NCBI GenBank assembly: GCA_017404955.1 | Contig: JAFRBH010000012.1 | Location: 1 to 64,000 of the forward strand | Origin: Candidatus Saccharimonadota bacterium | GTDB lineage: Bacteria > Patescibacteriota > Saccharimonadia > Saccharimonadales > Saccharimonadaceae | Length of the DNA stretch: 64,000 nucleotides | Reading direction: 5' to 3' | Shown here: positions 44,638 through 53,164 of the stretch, piece after piece | Layout of the letters: every line of letters begins with the position of its first letter | How positions within the stretch are numbered: position 1 is the first letter of the stretch | Position numbers and translations under genes: made by a program | Notes under the pieces: model-generated | The model's database searches: none | Seen by the model: the letters and a program-made list of their open reading frames with translations, nothing else | What the model was told of the DNA's origin: nothing

Positions 44638-45827
44638 TTTCTCTCCATACATAGCGCATAGAAGCTTAGTACTTCTTCGCCATATTGATTTTGTATATTC
44701 CCAGGTTCTATCCTGATCCTATTATAACAGAAATTAAACCTCTCTACCATCCCCTTCAAACTTTCCACGCTGCCTCCGTCATAAACAAAATCTTTGTTCT
44801 TCACGAACTCTTTGGCCGAGCTCTTATCAGATACAATACACGCGATGCCTAAACTCTCTGCTTCCATAGGTACAAGTGGCTGTCCTTCGTACCAAAGAGA
44901 TGGGAATACTAATGCTTTTGCACCTTGCATATATTTTTTCACATCTTCACTATCTTTCCAACCAACAAATTTTATTGTGCTATATTCATTTGATAATTCG
45001 TCAAACAATGGTCCATCTCCTACGACAATTGCTGGATAGCCGACTTGTGAAAGTGCTTCACAAAAAATCTTAATGCCCTTTTCTTGGCTTAATCTACCTA
45101 CGTAGAGATAATATCCGTCCTTATTTTTTTTGCCAGTCTTACTCACTTTAAAATCCATCGGATTTAAAATCTTCTTTTTGTACTTTAAGTTTTCAAAATT
45201 GCCCTTAAGTACATCCCACTGCAGATCTGATAGATAGATAATATACTCCAACTTTTTTGGCAAACCCACTACTTTATTTTGCACAAACTGCCTTATTACT
45301 CTATAGATTTTGAATCCATAATTTCTTGAATCGCAATTTGTTTTAATACACTTTGCCGACATCGGACATAATGTACAAATTTGGTTTTTTTTGTAATTAA
45401 AAAAACCGCCGTTTGGACATGAGGTAAAATAATCATGTAAAGTTAAAACTAATTTAAAATTACGTTTGAAAATTGGTCTAAAAATACTTGCCGAAAGACA
45501 CTTAGTCCAACCGTGTACATGAACAATAGTTTCACCCGAGTTTAGTGACTTCAATAACTCTGCTAGTTTTCTATTTGCTTTGCGATTATAGATACCGTTC
45601 TTGATTCCGCGAAGCCTATTCCGATCTAGCATTGCTTCACCTTGTTCCGTAGAAATAATTTTCACCTTCTTATTAAGACTTTTTTTCGTCGTGGTGTCAG
45701 TCGCGCCAGTAAAAAACCAAACATTGTATTTTTTTTCTGCTAAAATATTCGCCGTATCAATTGCCACTTTGCTAGCCCCACCCTGGACGTAAGCAAAATC
45801 ATTAATGATAATAACGTTTCTAAGCAT
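44634..45827 (-). CDS. Family 4 glycosyltransferase
   Basis: A 397-aa GT-B enzyme. N-terminal VQGGASKVAIDTA and HVHGWTKCLS, a Cys cluster CTLCPMSAKC-(x)3-C typical of a GT4 subgroup, then LYVGRLSQEKGI, PAIVVGDGPLFDEL, FVGW and a nucleotide-binding FPSLWYEGQPLVPMEAESLG. It adds a sugar to the lipid-linked repeat unit. Its stop overlaps the start of the fusion gene (ATGA) and its start lies 1 bp after the GT2 gene. Confidence 0.92.
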   Translation of the reverse strand: MLRNVIIINDFAYVQGGASKVAIDTANILAEKKYNVWFFTGATDTTTKKSLNKKVKIISTEQGEAMLDRNRLRGIKNGIYNRKANRKLAELLKSLNSGETIVHVHGWTKCLSASIFRPIFKRNFKLVLTLHDYFTSCPNGGFFNYKKNQICTLCPMSAKCIKTNCDSRNYGFKIYRVIRQFVQNKVVGLPKKLEYIIYLSDLQWDVLKGNFENLKYKKKILNPMDFKVSKTGKKNKDGYYLYVGRLSQEKGIKIFCEALSQVGYPAIVVGDGPLFDELSNEYSTIKFVGWKDSEDVKKYMQGAKALVFPSLWYEGQPLVPMEAESLGIACIVSDKSSAKEFVKNKDFVYDGGSVESLKGMVERFNFCYNRIRIEPGNIQNQYGEEVLSFYALCMERK

Positions 45828-45828
45828 A

Positions 45829-46782
45829 TCACCTCTCCCCCTTCCTCATCAACGCATAATTCTTCTGCAACTTTGGATTACGTGGCAAATCGCCCTTCGT
45901 ACTCAGCATCTTCACACCAGACATCTTCCCTCTCGTCATACCAACATACCTTGCTGCCATATTTGGAATATAACCACCAATTACACGTAAATTTTTATCA
46001 TGCACAGCATCCTTCAAAATCGATTTCGCCATTCCACCACCAGCAGAATTAACTCCATGTTTTGCGATTTCTGGATTCTGTTTCATAAACTCGCCAGTCA
46101 ATCTATACCTATCATATAGTTCGGAAAGTTTAAACTTATGTGAATGATAGCAAACTGCATCTGCTACATATTTTATCTTTCCGCCTAGAGTAATGATCTT
46201 GTGTGCTAGATACATATCTTCAGAAATCGGCAAATCTTTTCCGTCATACCCATTCAATCCTCTAAATACACTTGCGTCTATTGCACCTGCAGCATCAGAA
46301 AAGAAGAATGTCTTAAGACCTTTTTTAGGAATATCTTTTTTCGTTACCGTAAAAGATCGCGTAGGATAGTTATGCGCCCTAGTATATTTCTCTATATTGT
46401 TGTATTTAGTTTTCTGTCTAGCATACGCCGCGTGCGCCTCTCCGCTCACTATTGGAGCAACGAGTTTTGCCAAAAACTCATCGTCACGAATCACTACATC
46501 CTGAGTCAAAAACACGATTACTTGCCCTTTAGCCTTCATCGCCGCTTGCTCTCTCACTAAGCTATGTGAGAAAGCTTCTTTTTTTATCTTCTGAAATGGA
46601 ATTTCTGCCGCTTTCAAAATATCTTCCGTGTGATCATCACTCTCGGTCAGAACATAACGAACCTCAACTAGCTTTATCCCCTTTTGCATCCTTAGCGAGC
46701 GATCAAAATCAAGTACCTCTTCTTCGGCATTATAAAGTGGACATACAACAGATACAGTTGATACTCTCACACTCTTTCCCAT
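45829..46782 (-). CDS. Family 2 glycosyltransferase (rhamnosyltransferase-like)
   Basis: A 317-aa GT-A enzyme: VSVVCPLYNAEEEVLDFDRSL, KAKGQVIVFLTQDVVIRDD (DxD-like), FFFSDAAGAIDASVFRGLNGYD and ISEDMYLAHKI. The layout resembles rhamnosyltransferases of capsule loci. The acceptor is unknown. It is part of the leftward glycan operon behind the initiating transferase. Confidence 0.88.
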   Translation of the reverse strand: MGKSVRVSTVSVVCPLYNAEEEVLDFDRSLRMQKGIKLVEVRYVLTESDDHTEDILKAAEIPFQKIKKEAFSHSLVREQAAMKAKGQVIVFLTQDVVIRDDEFLAKLVAPIVSGEAHAAYARQKTKYNNIEKYTRAHNYPTRSFTVTKKDIPKKGLKTFFFSDAAGAIDASVFRGLNGYDGKDLPISEDMYLAHKIITLGGKIKYVADAVCYHSHKFKLSELYDRYRLTGEFMKQNPEIAKHGVNSAGGGMAKSILKDAVHDKNLRVIGGYIPNMAARYVGMTRGKMSGVKMLSTKGDLPRNPKLQKNYALMRKGER

Positions 46783-46846
46783 AACTTTCTCTATTATACC
46801 ACAAAAACCAGGAAAGTTAAAAGCTTATGCTAATTTATTTAATATT

Positions 46847-47461
46847 CTATTTCGAGCCACTTTTTCTAAATACTGCAGCAATCGTCCTGAAAAAAATCTT
46901 CACATCTAGCCAAAAACTTTGGTTATCAATGTAATAATATTCCATTTTGAGACGCTCTTCATAGTCCACATCACTTCTTCCACGTGTTGCCCAATAGCCA
47001 GTCATGCCAGGCTTTACCGAATAATATTTTTTCACATCACCTTTATGCTCTTTTAATTCTCCAGGCACCAATGGCCTTGGCCCAATTAACGACATCTGCC
47101 CGAAAACTATATTGATAAATTGCGGAATCTCATCTATCGAACCACGACGGATGATCTTTCCAATTTTAGTAATTCTTGGGTCATCATCCAGTTTTTGATA
47201 TTCTTCCCATTGTTTTTTATATTTAGGCTGCTTCAAAAGTTCTTCCAACTGAGCGTCAGCATCCCAAACCATTGAACGAAATTTATAAAGCCTAAACTCT
47301 TTTCCATTTTTTCCTACACGCGTCTGTCCATAAATTATTTTATGGAAATCCCCAGTACACATATATGCAATCTTCAGAATCACAGTTAACGGAATCAAAA
47401 AAACTAGGCCAATCAACCCAAAGATGATATCAAACAGTCTCTTAAAAAATTTATACACCAT
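46847..47461 (-). CDS. Initiating sugar-phosphate transferase (bacterial PGT, WcaJ/PglC-like)
   Basis: About 204 aa. It starts the repeat unit by moving a sugar phosphate to undecaprenyl phosphate. It has one N-terminal membrane helix, RVGKNGKEFRLYKFRSM, then DDPRITKIGKIIRRGSIDEIPQFINIVFGQMSLIGPRPLVP (catalytic Asp-Glu) and GMTGYWATRGRSDVDYEERL. This is the short form without the upstream sensor domain. ATG 47461 is chosen; the longer frame overlaps the TGTTATAAT -10. Divergent from the LCP gene. Confidence 0.93.
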   Translation of the reverse strand: MVYKFFKRLFDIIFGLIGLVFLIPLTVILKIAYMCTGDFHKIIYGQTRVGKNGKEFRLYKFRSMVWDADAQLEELLKQPKYKKQWEEYQKLDDDPRITKIGKIIRRGSIDEIPQFINIVFGQMSLIGPRPLVPGELKEHKGDVKKYYSVKPGMTGYWATRGRSDVDYEERLKMEYYYIDNQSFWLDVKIFFRTIAAVFRKSGSK

Positions 47462-47518
47462 TTTATCTTCTTCTATTATAACATAATCTATTATTTTATG
47501 CACCTAACCATAAAAATT

Positions 47519-47547
47519 TTGCAACTTTAATATGTCCGTGCTATAAT
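47519..47547 (+). promoter_or_regulatory. LCP gene promoter
   Basis: TTGCAA (47519-47524), 17-bp spacer, TGCTATAAT with hexamer 47542-47547. Transcription should start about 18 nt before the ATG. Confidence 0.7.
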
Positions 47548-47571
47548 AAATTAAACAAATTGGAGATTTTT

Positions 47572-49503
47572 ATGGCAGAAAAAAAGAGTGGGTCAAAAAG
47601 GCCAAGAAATATTGATGGGGTTAAACGAGTAAAGAAAACCCCTAAGGTAGAAATCCCAATGGACGCGCAAGAGGATCTTGCCGCAGCCATTGATGGTTTT
47701 GCTAATGCTGAATACGATGATGCTCCGGAAAATCCTGAAAACTATCCTGAAAGCGTCAAAATTAGCCCATCGGAAACTGCCGAACCTACGCCAATCATTA
47801 CTGAGTCTGTCACCATCGCCGAAGTCACCAAAGATCCAGAGGAAATCGAAGATGAAGATATTGAAGCTCTCATTAATGACACCGTCGATGAGCCCATAAC
47901 AAATCCTACCGATGGTTTCAAAGCTGAAGAAACCACCAGCGAAGAAGACCGCGCTTTGGATAGCATTAAAAAGTCCGACAAAAAGGAACAAGCCATGAAA
48001 AAAACTACCACAAAGAAACCATACCGCATTATCAGCCGCATTCTTGCAGTGCTCACGACTATCTTACTTGGAACTTTCATTACTTACGTTTCCCTTTCCG
48101 GCGCTCTCCCGGCCAAATACATCATTCCAGCTTACGCTATAGCCGTCATTTTCTCCGCCCTCTATCTATTTAAATCTTTCCGCAAGAAAACCAGGATCGT
48201 CCCACTTACCATTTTTAACATTTTTGGTCTTATCTTAGCTGTTGGTAGCGTTTTTGGCTTCCTTAAATACAATGAGCTTATGAGCTTTTTAGACAAGAAT
48301 CTACAATCCGACGTTTCTTACGATATCTATAATGTCATTGTTAGCAAAAAATCTGAATACACTAATCTCGATAGCGTCAAAGGCAAAGAATTCCATAGTA
48401 TTTCCGATTTCATTGACACCAAAAAATTAGAAGAAGCTGTCAAGGAACAAGCAGATGGTACCGTTGTTTACGCCGACGGCATTACTTCTATGCTCAAAGA
48501 AACCATCAATACCCCTAATTATATCTCTTTATTGAACGCCGGTACTTGGGATGCAACCACAGATACAGACGAAGGTAAATCTTATAAAGATACCCTCAAA
48601 ATTATTGGTGAAATCAAAGTCAAAGCTGACGAAAGAGAACTTAAAAATACTGGCAACATTACCGATGAGAGTTGGGTTATGTTCATCTCTGGCATCGATA
48701 CTCGCTCTGGTCAGATGCTAGAAAGAAGCCTTTCTGATGTTAATATTGTTATGATTGTCAACCCAAAAACTAAGAATATTCTTCTTACCGCTATCCCTCG
48801 TGATTACTACGTTCAACTCCATGGTACTACTGGCCTCCCAGACAAACTCACTCATGCCGGTTCTCTTGGCGGCTTAAACCTTTCCATGTCCACTATTGAA
48901 GACTTGCTTGGTATCAAATTCGATCAGTACCTCCGCGTTAATTTCAATGCTGTCGTTGGTCTTGTTGACGCTATTGGTGGCATTACTGTCAACTCTGACG
49001 TTGACTATTCCTTCCAATGTCATACAGATCACTCCTGTACAATTAATCCAGGTCTCAACGATTTAAATGGCAAATGTGCCCTCGCTTTCGCTCGCGAACG
49101 TATGGCTTACAGCTCTGGTGATCGTCATCGCGGTGAAAACCAAGAACAGGTTATCGAAAAAATCATCAACAAAATTACCAGTAGTAGCACTCTTATTGGT
49201 AAGTATTCCGACATTCTAAACGCTCTAAACGGTTCTTTTGAAACTAGCCTCTCTACTAGCGATATCACCAGTCTCGTCAATATGGAGCTAAGCGAGAATA
49301 TGCCAAAATGGAACATCGAAACCTACAACCTAAACGGTACTACCGGTGGGGCTTACACTTACAGTTACCCAAATCAAACTCTTTCCGTCATGTTCCCAGA
49401 CCAATCTACTATTGACAATGCCAAGGCTAAAATCAAGGCTGTCATGGAAGGCAGGAAAGCTAGTGATGCCAATTCTAGCATCTCCGAACCATCTGCCGAA
49501 TAA
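47572..49503 (+). CDS. LytR-CpsA-Psr (LCP) family glycopolymer ligase
   Basis: A 643-aa protein. It has an acidic, disordered cytoplasmic N-terminus (about 1-145), three membrane helices (about 150-225) and an extracytoplasmic LCP domain (about 360-560) with VMFISGIDTRSG, DVNIVMIVNPKTKNILLTAIPRDYYVQL (catalytic Arg), GLPDKLTHAG and LAFARERMAYSSGDRHRGENQEQVI. LCP enzymes transfer lipid-linked glycopolymers to peptidoglycan, which fits the neighbouring locus. ATG 47572 has TTGGAG 6 nt upstream. Confidence 0.93.
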   Translation: MAEKKSGSKRPRNIDGVKRVKKTPKVEIPMDAQEDLAAAIDGFANAEYDDAPENPENYPESVKISPSETAEPTPIITESVTIAEVTKDPEEIEDEDIEALINDTVDEPITNPTDGFKAEETTSEEDRALDSIKKSDKKEQAMKKTTTKKPYRIISRILAVLTTILLGTFITYVSLSGALPAKYIIPAYAIAVIFSALYLFKSFRKKTRIVPLTIFNIFGLILAVGSVFGFLKYNELMSFLDKNLQSDVSYDIYNVIVSKKSEYTNLDSVKGKEFHSISDFIDTKKLEEAVKEQADGTVVYADGITSMLKETINTPNYISLLNAGTWDATTDTDEGKSYKDTLKIIGEIKVKADERELKNTGNITDESWVMFISGIDTRSGQMLERSLSDVNIVMIVNPKTKNILLTAIPRDYYVQLHGTTGLPDKLTHAGSLGGLNLSMSTIEDLLGIKFDQYLRVNFNAVVGLVDAIGGITVNSDVDYSFQCHTDHSCTINPGLNDLNGKCALAFARERMAYSSGDRHRGENQEQVIEKIINKITSSSTLIGKYSDILNALNGSFETSLSTSDITSLVNMELSENMPKWNIETYNLNGTTGGAYTYSYPNQTLSVMFPDQSTIDNAKAKIKAVMEGRKASDANSSISEPSAE

Positions 49504-49553
49504 AGTTACAGCCCTCATAGCACACTACCAAATAATATGCTAAAATAATCACT

Positions 49554-50036
49554 ATGAATATTGTTCTAAGTTGTTTAATTACTTTTCTAGTCTCCATGGT
49601 ACCAATCATTGAGCTCCGTGGCGCTATTCCTATTGGTGTCGGCCTTGGAGTGCCAGAGCCGCTTGCTCTTTTGATTGCTATCGTTGGCAACATGCTACCT
49701 GTTCCCTTCATCTACAAATTCTCTCGTAAAATCCTTGAGTGGGGTGCTAAGAAAAACTGGAAACCGTTCAAGAAATTCTGCAACTTCTGTCTTAAAAAAG
49801 GTGAAAAAGCCGGCAAGAAAATCCAGAAAAAGGCTGGCAACAGCATCTTCTTAGCATTACTCCTCTTCGTCGGTATTCCTCTTCCTGGTACTGGCGCTTG
49901 GACCGGTACGCTTGCTGCTTCCCTACTTGACCTAGATTATAAAAAGACTATTATTGGTGTCATGGCAGGCGTTCTCCTCGCCGGCCTTATCATGCTTGCT
50001 ATCTCCTTTGGCCTATTTAGTATTGTATTCAAGTAG
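49554..50036 (+). CDS. Small multidrug-export-like membrane protein (COG2426)
   Basis: A 160-aa protein with about four helices and the family signature SMVPIIELRGAIPIGVGLG near the N-terminus, a central basic loop rich in Lys (FKKFCNFCLKKGEKAGKK) and GIPLPGTGAWTGTLAASLL. Despite the name, drug export is not well shown for this family. TGCTAAAAT ends 7 nt before the ATG, so it is probably leaderless. Confidence 0.85.
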   Translation: MNIVLSCLITFLVSMVPIIELRGAIPIGVGLGVPEPLALLIAIVGNMLPVPFIYKFSRKILEWGAKKNWKPFKKFCNFCLKKGEKAGKKIQKKAGNSIFLALLLFVGIPLPGTGAWTGTLAASLLDLDYKKTIIGVMAGVLLAGLIMLAISFGLFSIVFK

Positions 50037-50093
50037 ACATCTTCCCTCGCAAAATGATCCTACGTGAATTCCTATGCTATAATATACAGAGAC

Positions 50094-50169
50094 GCCGCTG
50101 TAGCTCAGTTGGTAGAGCAGCTCATTCGTAACGAGCAGGTCACAGGTTCGATCCCTGCCAGCGGCTCCA
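50094..50169 (+). tRNA. tRNA-Thr (anticodon CGT)
   Basis: A 76-nt cloverleaf: acceptor GCCGCTG/CAGCGGC, U discriminator, encoded CCA; D-arm GCTCAGTTGGTAGAGC; anticodon loop TTCGTAA; T-loop TTCGATC. An A-C apposition closes the anticodon stem. Promoter TATGCTATAAT ends about 10 nt upstream. Confidence 0.95.
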
Positions 50170-50207
50170 AAAGATAAAATCGTCGCACCGAGCGATGTTA
50201 ATGATCA

Positions 50208-50230
50208 AATCAACGCAAGTTGATTTTTTT
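50208..50230 (+). terminator. Terminator after tRNA-Thr
   Basis: AATCAAC-GCAA-GTTGATT running into T7 and then GTTGC, the same layout as after tRNA-Val. Confidence 0.7.
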
Positions 50231-50312
50231 GTTGCCATCGCAAAAGAAAGGAGAAGCTTTGCTGACATTTTCTTTTGTAAAAACTCCTATACTTCTTCTT
50301 TCTTCTATTGTT

Positions 50313-51020
50313 TTATTTAATTCTATATTTCCTCTTGTTTTTACAACTTTCAATAAAGCTTTTAAATATACTATTCATATTTTCATCTATCTTATATAAA
50401 CTTTCTGGATGAAATCTTACCCCTATATAAAATGTTTTGTCTTTTGATTCTACAATGTCTGCATATCCATCCTCGCAAAATCCAACTTTATCCAATAGTG
50501 GGCAATCTTCGACAGTTCTTTTATGTCTTGAATTAACCATAATTTTTTCTGATTTGACTATATCATAAAATCTTGATGAGGTATCAATACGCACACTATG
50601 AACGTACTTTTTGTTAGGCTGGTTATGTTTTTCCGGATTAGGTATTTTATATGTAGCACCACCTAACCCCCTAACAACACTATTTTGTCCTGCACATATC
50701 CCCAAACAAGGTATATCATTATCATAGCAATATTTTGCAATCCAATTTTCAAATGCCTCATTTGTAGCACCGCCCTGCAAAATAATCCCATCACATAATT
50801 CTATTTGTTTTATAATATCTTCTTTTTTTATTTTATCTTCTAAACTTTTCCAATCTTCAACAGTATATAAGATTTCATCATTTGGAGATAATATTCCAAT
50901 GCCAATGGCACCATTATCAAAAACTGCTTGTTTTACTTCATCTCTAATTAAAGTATCAGTCCTGATTTTTTCATCTTTTATGTGTTTCCCTACTATTCCA
51001 ATTATAACTTTATTCATCAA
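50313..51020 (-). CDS. Class I glutamine amidotransferase-like hydrolase (peptidase C26, gamma-Glu-GABA hydrolase type)
   Basis: A 235-aa protein. The nucleophile elbow is CLGICAGQNSV (Cys), the other triad members lie in VRFHPESLY (His, Glu), and LCDGIILQGGATNEAFE is the typical early loop. Family members cleave gamma-glutamyl bonds. The DNA is clearly more AT-rich than the neighbours and overlaps the GNAT gene by 11 bp, suggesting a transferred two-gene unit. It may modify or detoxify a small glutamyl compound, by inference. Confidence 0.8.
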   Translation of the reverse strand: MMNKVIIGIVGKHIKDEKIRTDTLIRDEVKQAVFDNGAIGIGILSPNDEILYTVEDWKSLEDKIKKEDIIKQIELCDGIILQGGATNEAFENWIAKYCYDNDIPCLGICAGQNSVVRGLGGATYKIPNPEKHNQPNKKYVHSVRIDTSSRFYDIVKSEKIMVNSRHKRTVEDCPLLDKVGFCEDGYADIVESKDKTFYIGVRFHPESLYKIDENMNSIFKSFIESCKNKRKYRIK

Positions 51021-51498
51021 CTTTCATCTCCCTTAATGAATAACTATATTTGTCGTTCTTGCCATATCTTACAAGTTTAAAATTATGTTCTTCATATATT
51101 TTATTTAATTTTTCATTTGATTTTAGACAATCTAATCTTAAATATTTTTTGCCATCTCTTTTTGCTAATTCTTTACATTTATCAAAAATAATCTGTCCTA
51201 AATCTTTATGTCCTACTTTTGTGACAACTTTATATATGTAATATGCCGGTGTAGTATCATCATTCCAATCTTTACTATTAGTAGATATTTCAAATCCTGC
51301 AACCAATTCATTATTTACCTTAATAATATAAAAATTTTTATTTTCTATTGCTTCTAAAAATTCTTCCTTTGGGTGATTTTGAAGATATTTACTCCATTGT
51401 TTTATTTCATTATCCTTAAACCATTCCATTCTTTCTGAATATAGCTCTAGTATGGAATCTATATCTGTTATTTCGGCTAATTCTATTGTGTAACTCGT
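51010..51498 (-). CDS. GNAT-family N-acetyltransferase, apparent ACG start
   Basis: About 162 aa if started at ACG 51498, which restores the usual GNAT opening (SYTIELAEITDIDSILELYS) and has GGAGG 7 nt upstream. The first ATG (51429) would remove 23 conserved residues. The acetyl-CoA region is YKVVTKVGHKDLGQIIFDK, followed by GKKYLRLDCLKSNEKLNKIYEEHNF. It is AT-rich like its partner GATase gene and co-translated with it. The substrate is unknown. Confidence 0.75.
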   Translation of the reverse strand, partial: TSYTIELAEITDIDSILELYSERMEWFKDNEIKQWSKYLQNHPKEEFLEAIENKNFYIIKVNNELVAGFEISTNSKDWNDDTTPAYYIYKVVTKVGHKDLGQIIFDKCKELAKRDGKKYLRLDCLKSNEKLNKIYEEHNFKLVRYGKNDKYSYSLREMKVDE

Positions 51499-51577
51499 AT
51501 TAACTCCTCCATGGTAAGATGACTTCTAATAAAATCATACAATAATTTAGTTGAATTTTCCATACAACCATCATTTT

Positions 51578-52219
51578 TTATAGCAAATACATGTACACGC
51601 ACCAGAAGTGGAAGAATGACCCCGCAAGACAGAACAGATGGAAAATACAGTGCATATATTTTTTCTTAGCACCAATCATATAAAGCAAAGCTCCAATAGA
51701 ATACATTGCTCCACCTAAAATTAAGAATATCACACCACCTATCCCCATTCCCTGAAGCAAAATTGGCAAGAAAATTAAACTCCCCCATCCAGATATTAGA
51801 TGGCAGGCTACTTCAAGTTTTTGATACTTATCAACGTTAATCGCGGAAAAGACCACACCTGTCGCCACCACAGCGCCAATCACACCAAACATCACCCAGC
51901 CAAGCGCCCCACCAACGGCCAGCCACGCGACTGGAATATAGGTCATAAAGACTAATAGATACACGTTGCAGTGATCGATGACTCTCAGTACCTTTTTGCC
52001 TTTCAAATTGCGTGAGAGCGCGTGATAGACGCAAGAAACGGTATATAAAACAATTAACATAGAGCCAAAAAGCGAAACTGCCACATCAGCCGCTCCAGTC
52101 TTTGCTTTCACCACCATCAAAACCAGCGCTGCTATAGACAAGCCTGCCCCAATGCCGTGAGATATTGAGTTAAAAATCTCCTCTCCCAGCGTATATTTTG
52201 GAATAGAAATTTTTGCCAT
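51578..52219 (-). CDS. Hemolysin III / PAQR-family membrane protein
   Basis: 213 aa with seven helices and the YqfA/HlyIII signatures YTLGEEIFNSISHGIGAG (N-terminal Glu and His), YHALS, IDHCNVYLLVFMTYIPV and a C-terminal HCIFHLFCLAGSFFHFW with the metal-binding His set. Its function in bacteria is uncertain despite the name. ATG 52219 is used because TATATAAT ends 7 nt upstream; the longer frame covers the promoter. Confidence 0.9.
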   Translation of the reverse strand: MAKISIPKYTLGEEIFNSISHGIGAGLSIAALVLMVVKAKTGAADVAVSLFGSMLIVLYTVSCVYHALSRNLKGKKVLRVIDHCNVYLLVFMTYIPVAWLAVGGALGWVMFGVIGAVVATGVVFSAINVDKYQKLEVACHLISGWGSLIFLPILLQGMGIGGVIFLILGGAMYSIGALLYMIGAKKKYMHCIFHLFCLAGSFFHFWCVYMYLL

Positions 52220-52265
52220 ACAATCTATTATATACCAAAATCGACCGCGTTTTGCGAAGCAAAAC

Positions 52266-52290
52266 AAAAAATCTCTGAAAGAGATTTTTT
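52266..52290. terminator. Terminator of tRNA-Asp
   Basis: AAAAAATCTC-TGAAA-GAGATTTTTT, symmetric and active in both directions, 20 bp after the tRNA 3' end. Confidence 0.7.
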
Positions 52291-52310
52291 ACAAAGTACC
52301 TTCGGTATTT

Positions 52311-52387
52311 TGGCGGATCCGACGAGACTCGAACTCGCGACCTCCGCCGTGACAGGGCGGCGCTCTAACCAACTGAGCTACGAATCC
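52311..52387 (-). tRNA. tRNA-Asp (anticodon GTC)
   Basis: A 77-nt cloverleaf: acceptor GGATTCG/CGGATCC, G discriminator, encoded CCA; D-arm GCTCAGTTGGTTAGAGC; anticodon loop CTGTCAC; T-arm GCGAGTTCGAGTCTCGT. Confidence 0.96.
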
Positions 52388-52405
52388 ACTCTCTAGAATT
52401 ATACA

Positions 52406-52852
52406 CTACTCTGTAGTTTTTTTCAATATCTTTTTAAGCACTCTTAGCAGCTGTGCCGCTTCTAGTGGGCTCAACTTTAAACAATCTCCCATTTCTTTAG
52501 GAACCTTTCTAGCTATAACTTTTAATCCTATACCTTTTGGAGTAATTGCAATATCCATCACGCGCTCATCATCTTTCCCCCGCTCACGAACAATTAAACC
52601 CTTTTTCTCCATTTTTAGAAGCACTGGCGAAAGCGTCCCAGAGTCGAGATATAGCCTCTCCCCCAATTTACGCATGGATATTCTTTCATCTTCCCAAAGT
52701 ACCAACATTACAATGTACTGAGTATAAGTAAGATCGAGCTCCTTTAAAAGTGGTGTGTATTTTCTAATAATCTCTTTAGATGCTACATACATCGGAAAGC
52801 AAATCTGCCTGTCAAGTTCCAAACATCTATCGATTTTATCCGACGAGCTCAT
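52406..52852 (-). CDS. OhrR-like MarR-family peroxide-sensing repressor
   Basis: A 148-aa winged-helix regulator. RQICFPMYVASKEIIRKYTPLLKELDLTYTQYIVMLVLWEDE and LYLDSGTLSPVLLKMEKKGLI follow the OhrR pattern, with the reactive cysteine at about residue 18. Oxidation of this Cys by organic peroxides releases OhrR from DNA. It ends an operon with gpx, trxB and trxA, so it probably represses its own unit through the dyad at the gpx promoter. Confidence 0.82.
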   Translation of the reverse strand: MSSSDKIDRCLELDRQICFPMYVASKEIIRKYTPLLKELDLTYTQYIVMLVLWEDERISMRKLGERLYLDSGTLSPVLLKMEKKGLIVRERGKDDERVMDIAITPKGIGLKVIARKVPKEMGDCLKLSPLEAAQLLRVLKKILKKTTE

Positions 52853-53164
52853 TTATTTCCCTTCTATCAAAATCTTTTTAAGTTCATCTTTTGCTTTTAA
52901 TCCCACCAATGTATCTTTCAGCTCTCCGTCTTCAAAAAGAAGAAGGGTTGGAATAGACATGACCTCGTATTTCTCTGCAATTTCTGGCTCCTCATCAATA
53001 TCCAATTTATAAAATTTCCAGTCTGTCACTTCTTCAGCGAGCTCCTCAATAATTGGCGAAAGCATTTGGCAAGGTCCGCACCAATCTGCAAAGCAATCAA
53101 CCAGTACTTTTCCCTCTGTTATGCTTGAATAAAAATTTTGTTCATTTAAGGCTTTTACACTCAT
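52853..53164 (-). CDS. trxA: Thioredoxin
   Basis: A 103-aa protein with active site WCGPC (about residue 28) and the conserved cis-Pro in MSIPTLLLFEDGE. It passes electrons from thioredoxin reductase to peroxidase and other targets. It overlaps the trxB stop by 4 bp and abuts the regulator gene. Confidence 0.95.
   Translation of the reverse strand: MSVKALNEQNFYSSITEGKVLVDCFADWCGPCQMLSPIIEELAEEVTDWKFYKLDIDEEPEIAEKYEVMSIPTLLLFEDGELKDTLVGLKAKDELKKILIEGK

Noticed and set aside
49330-49711. Minus-strand frames opposite the LCP and COG2426 genes
   Set aside because: They overlap strongly supported plus-strand genes with promoters and have no signals of their own.
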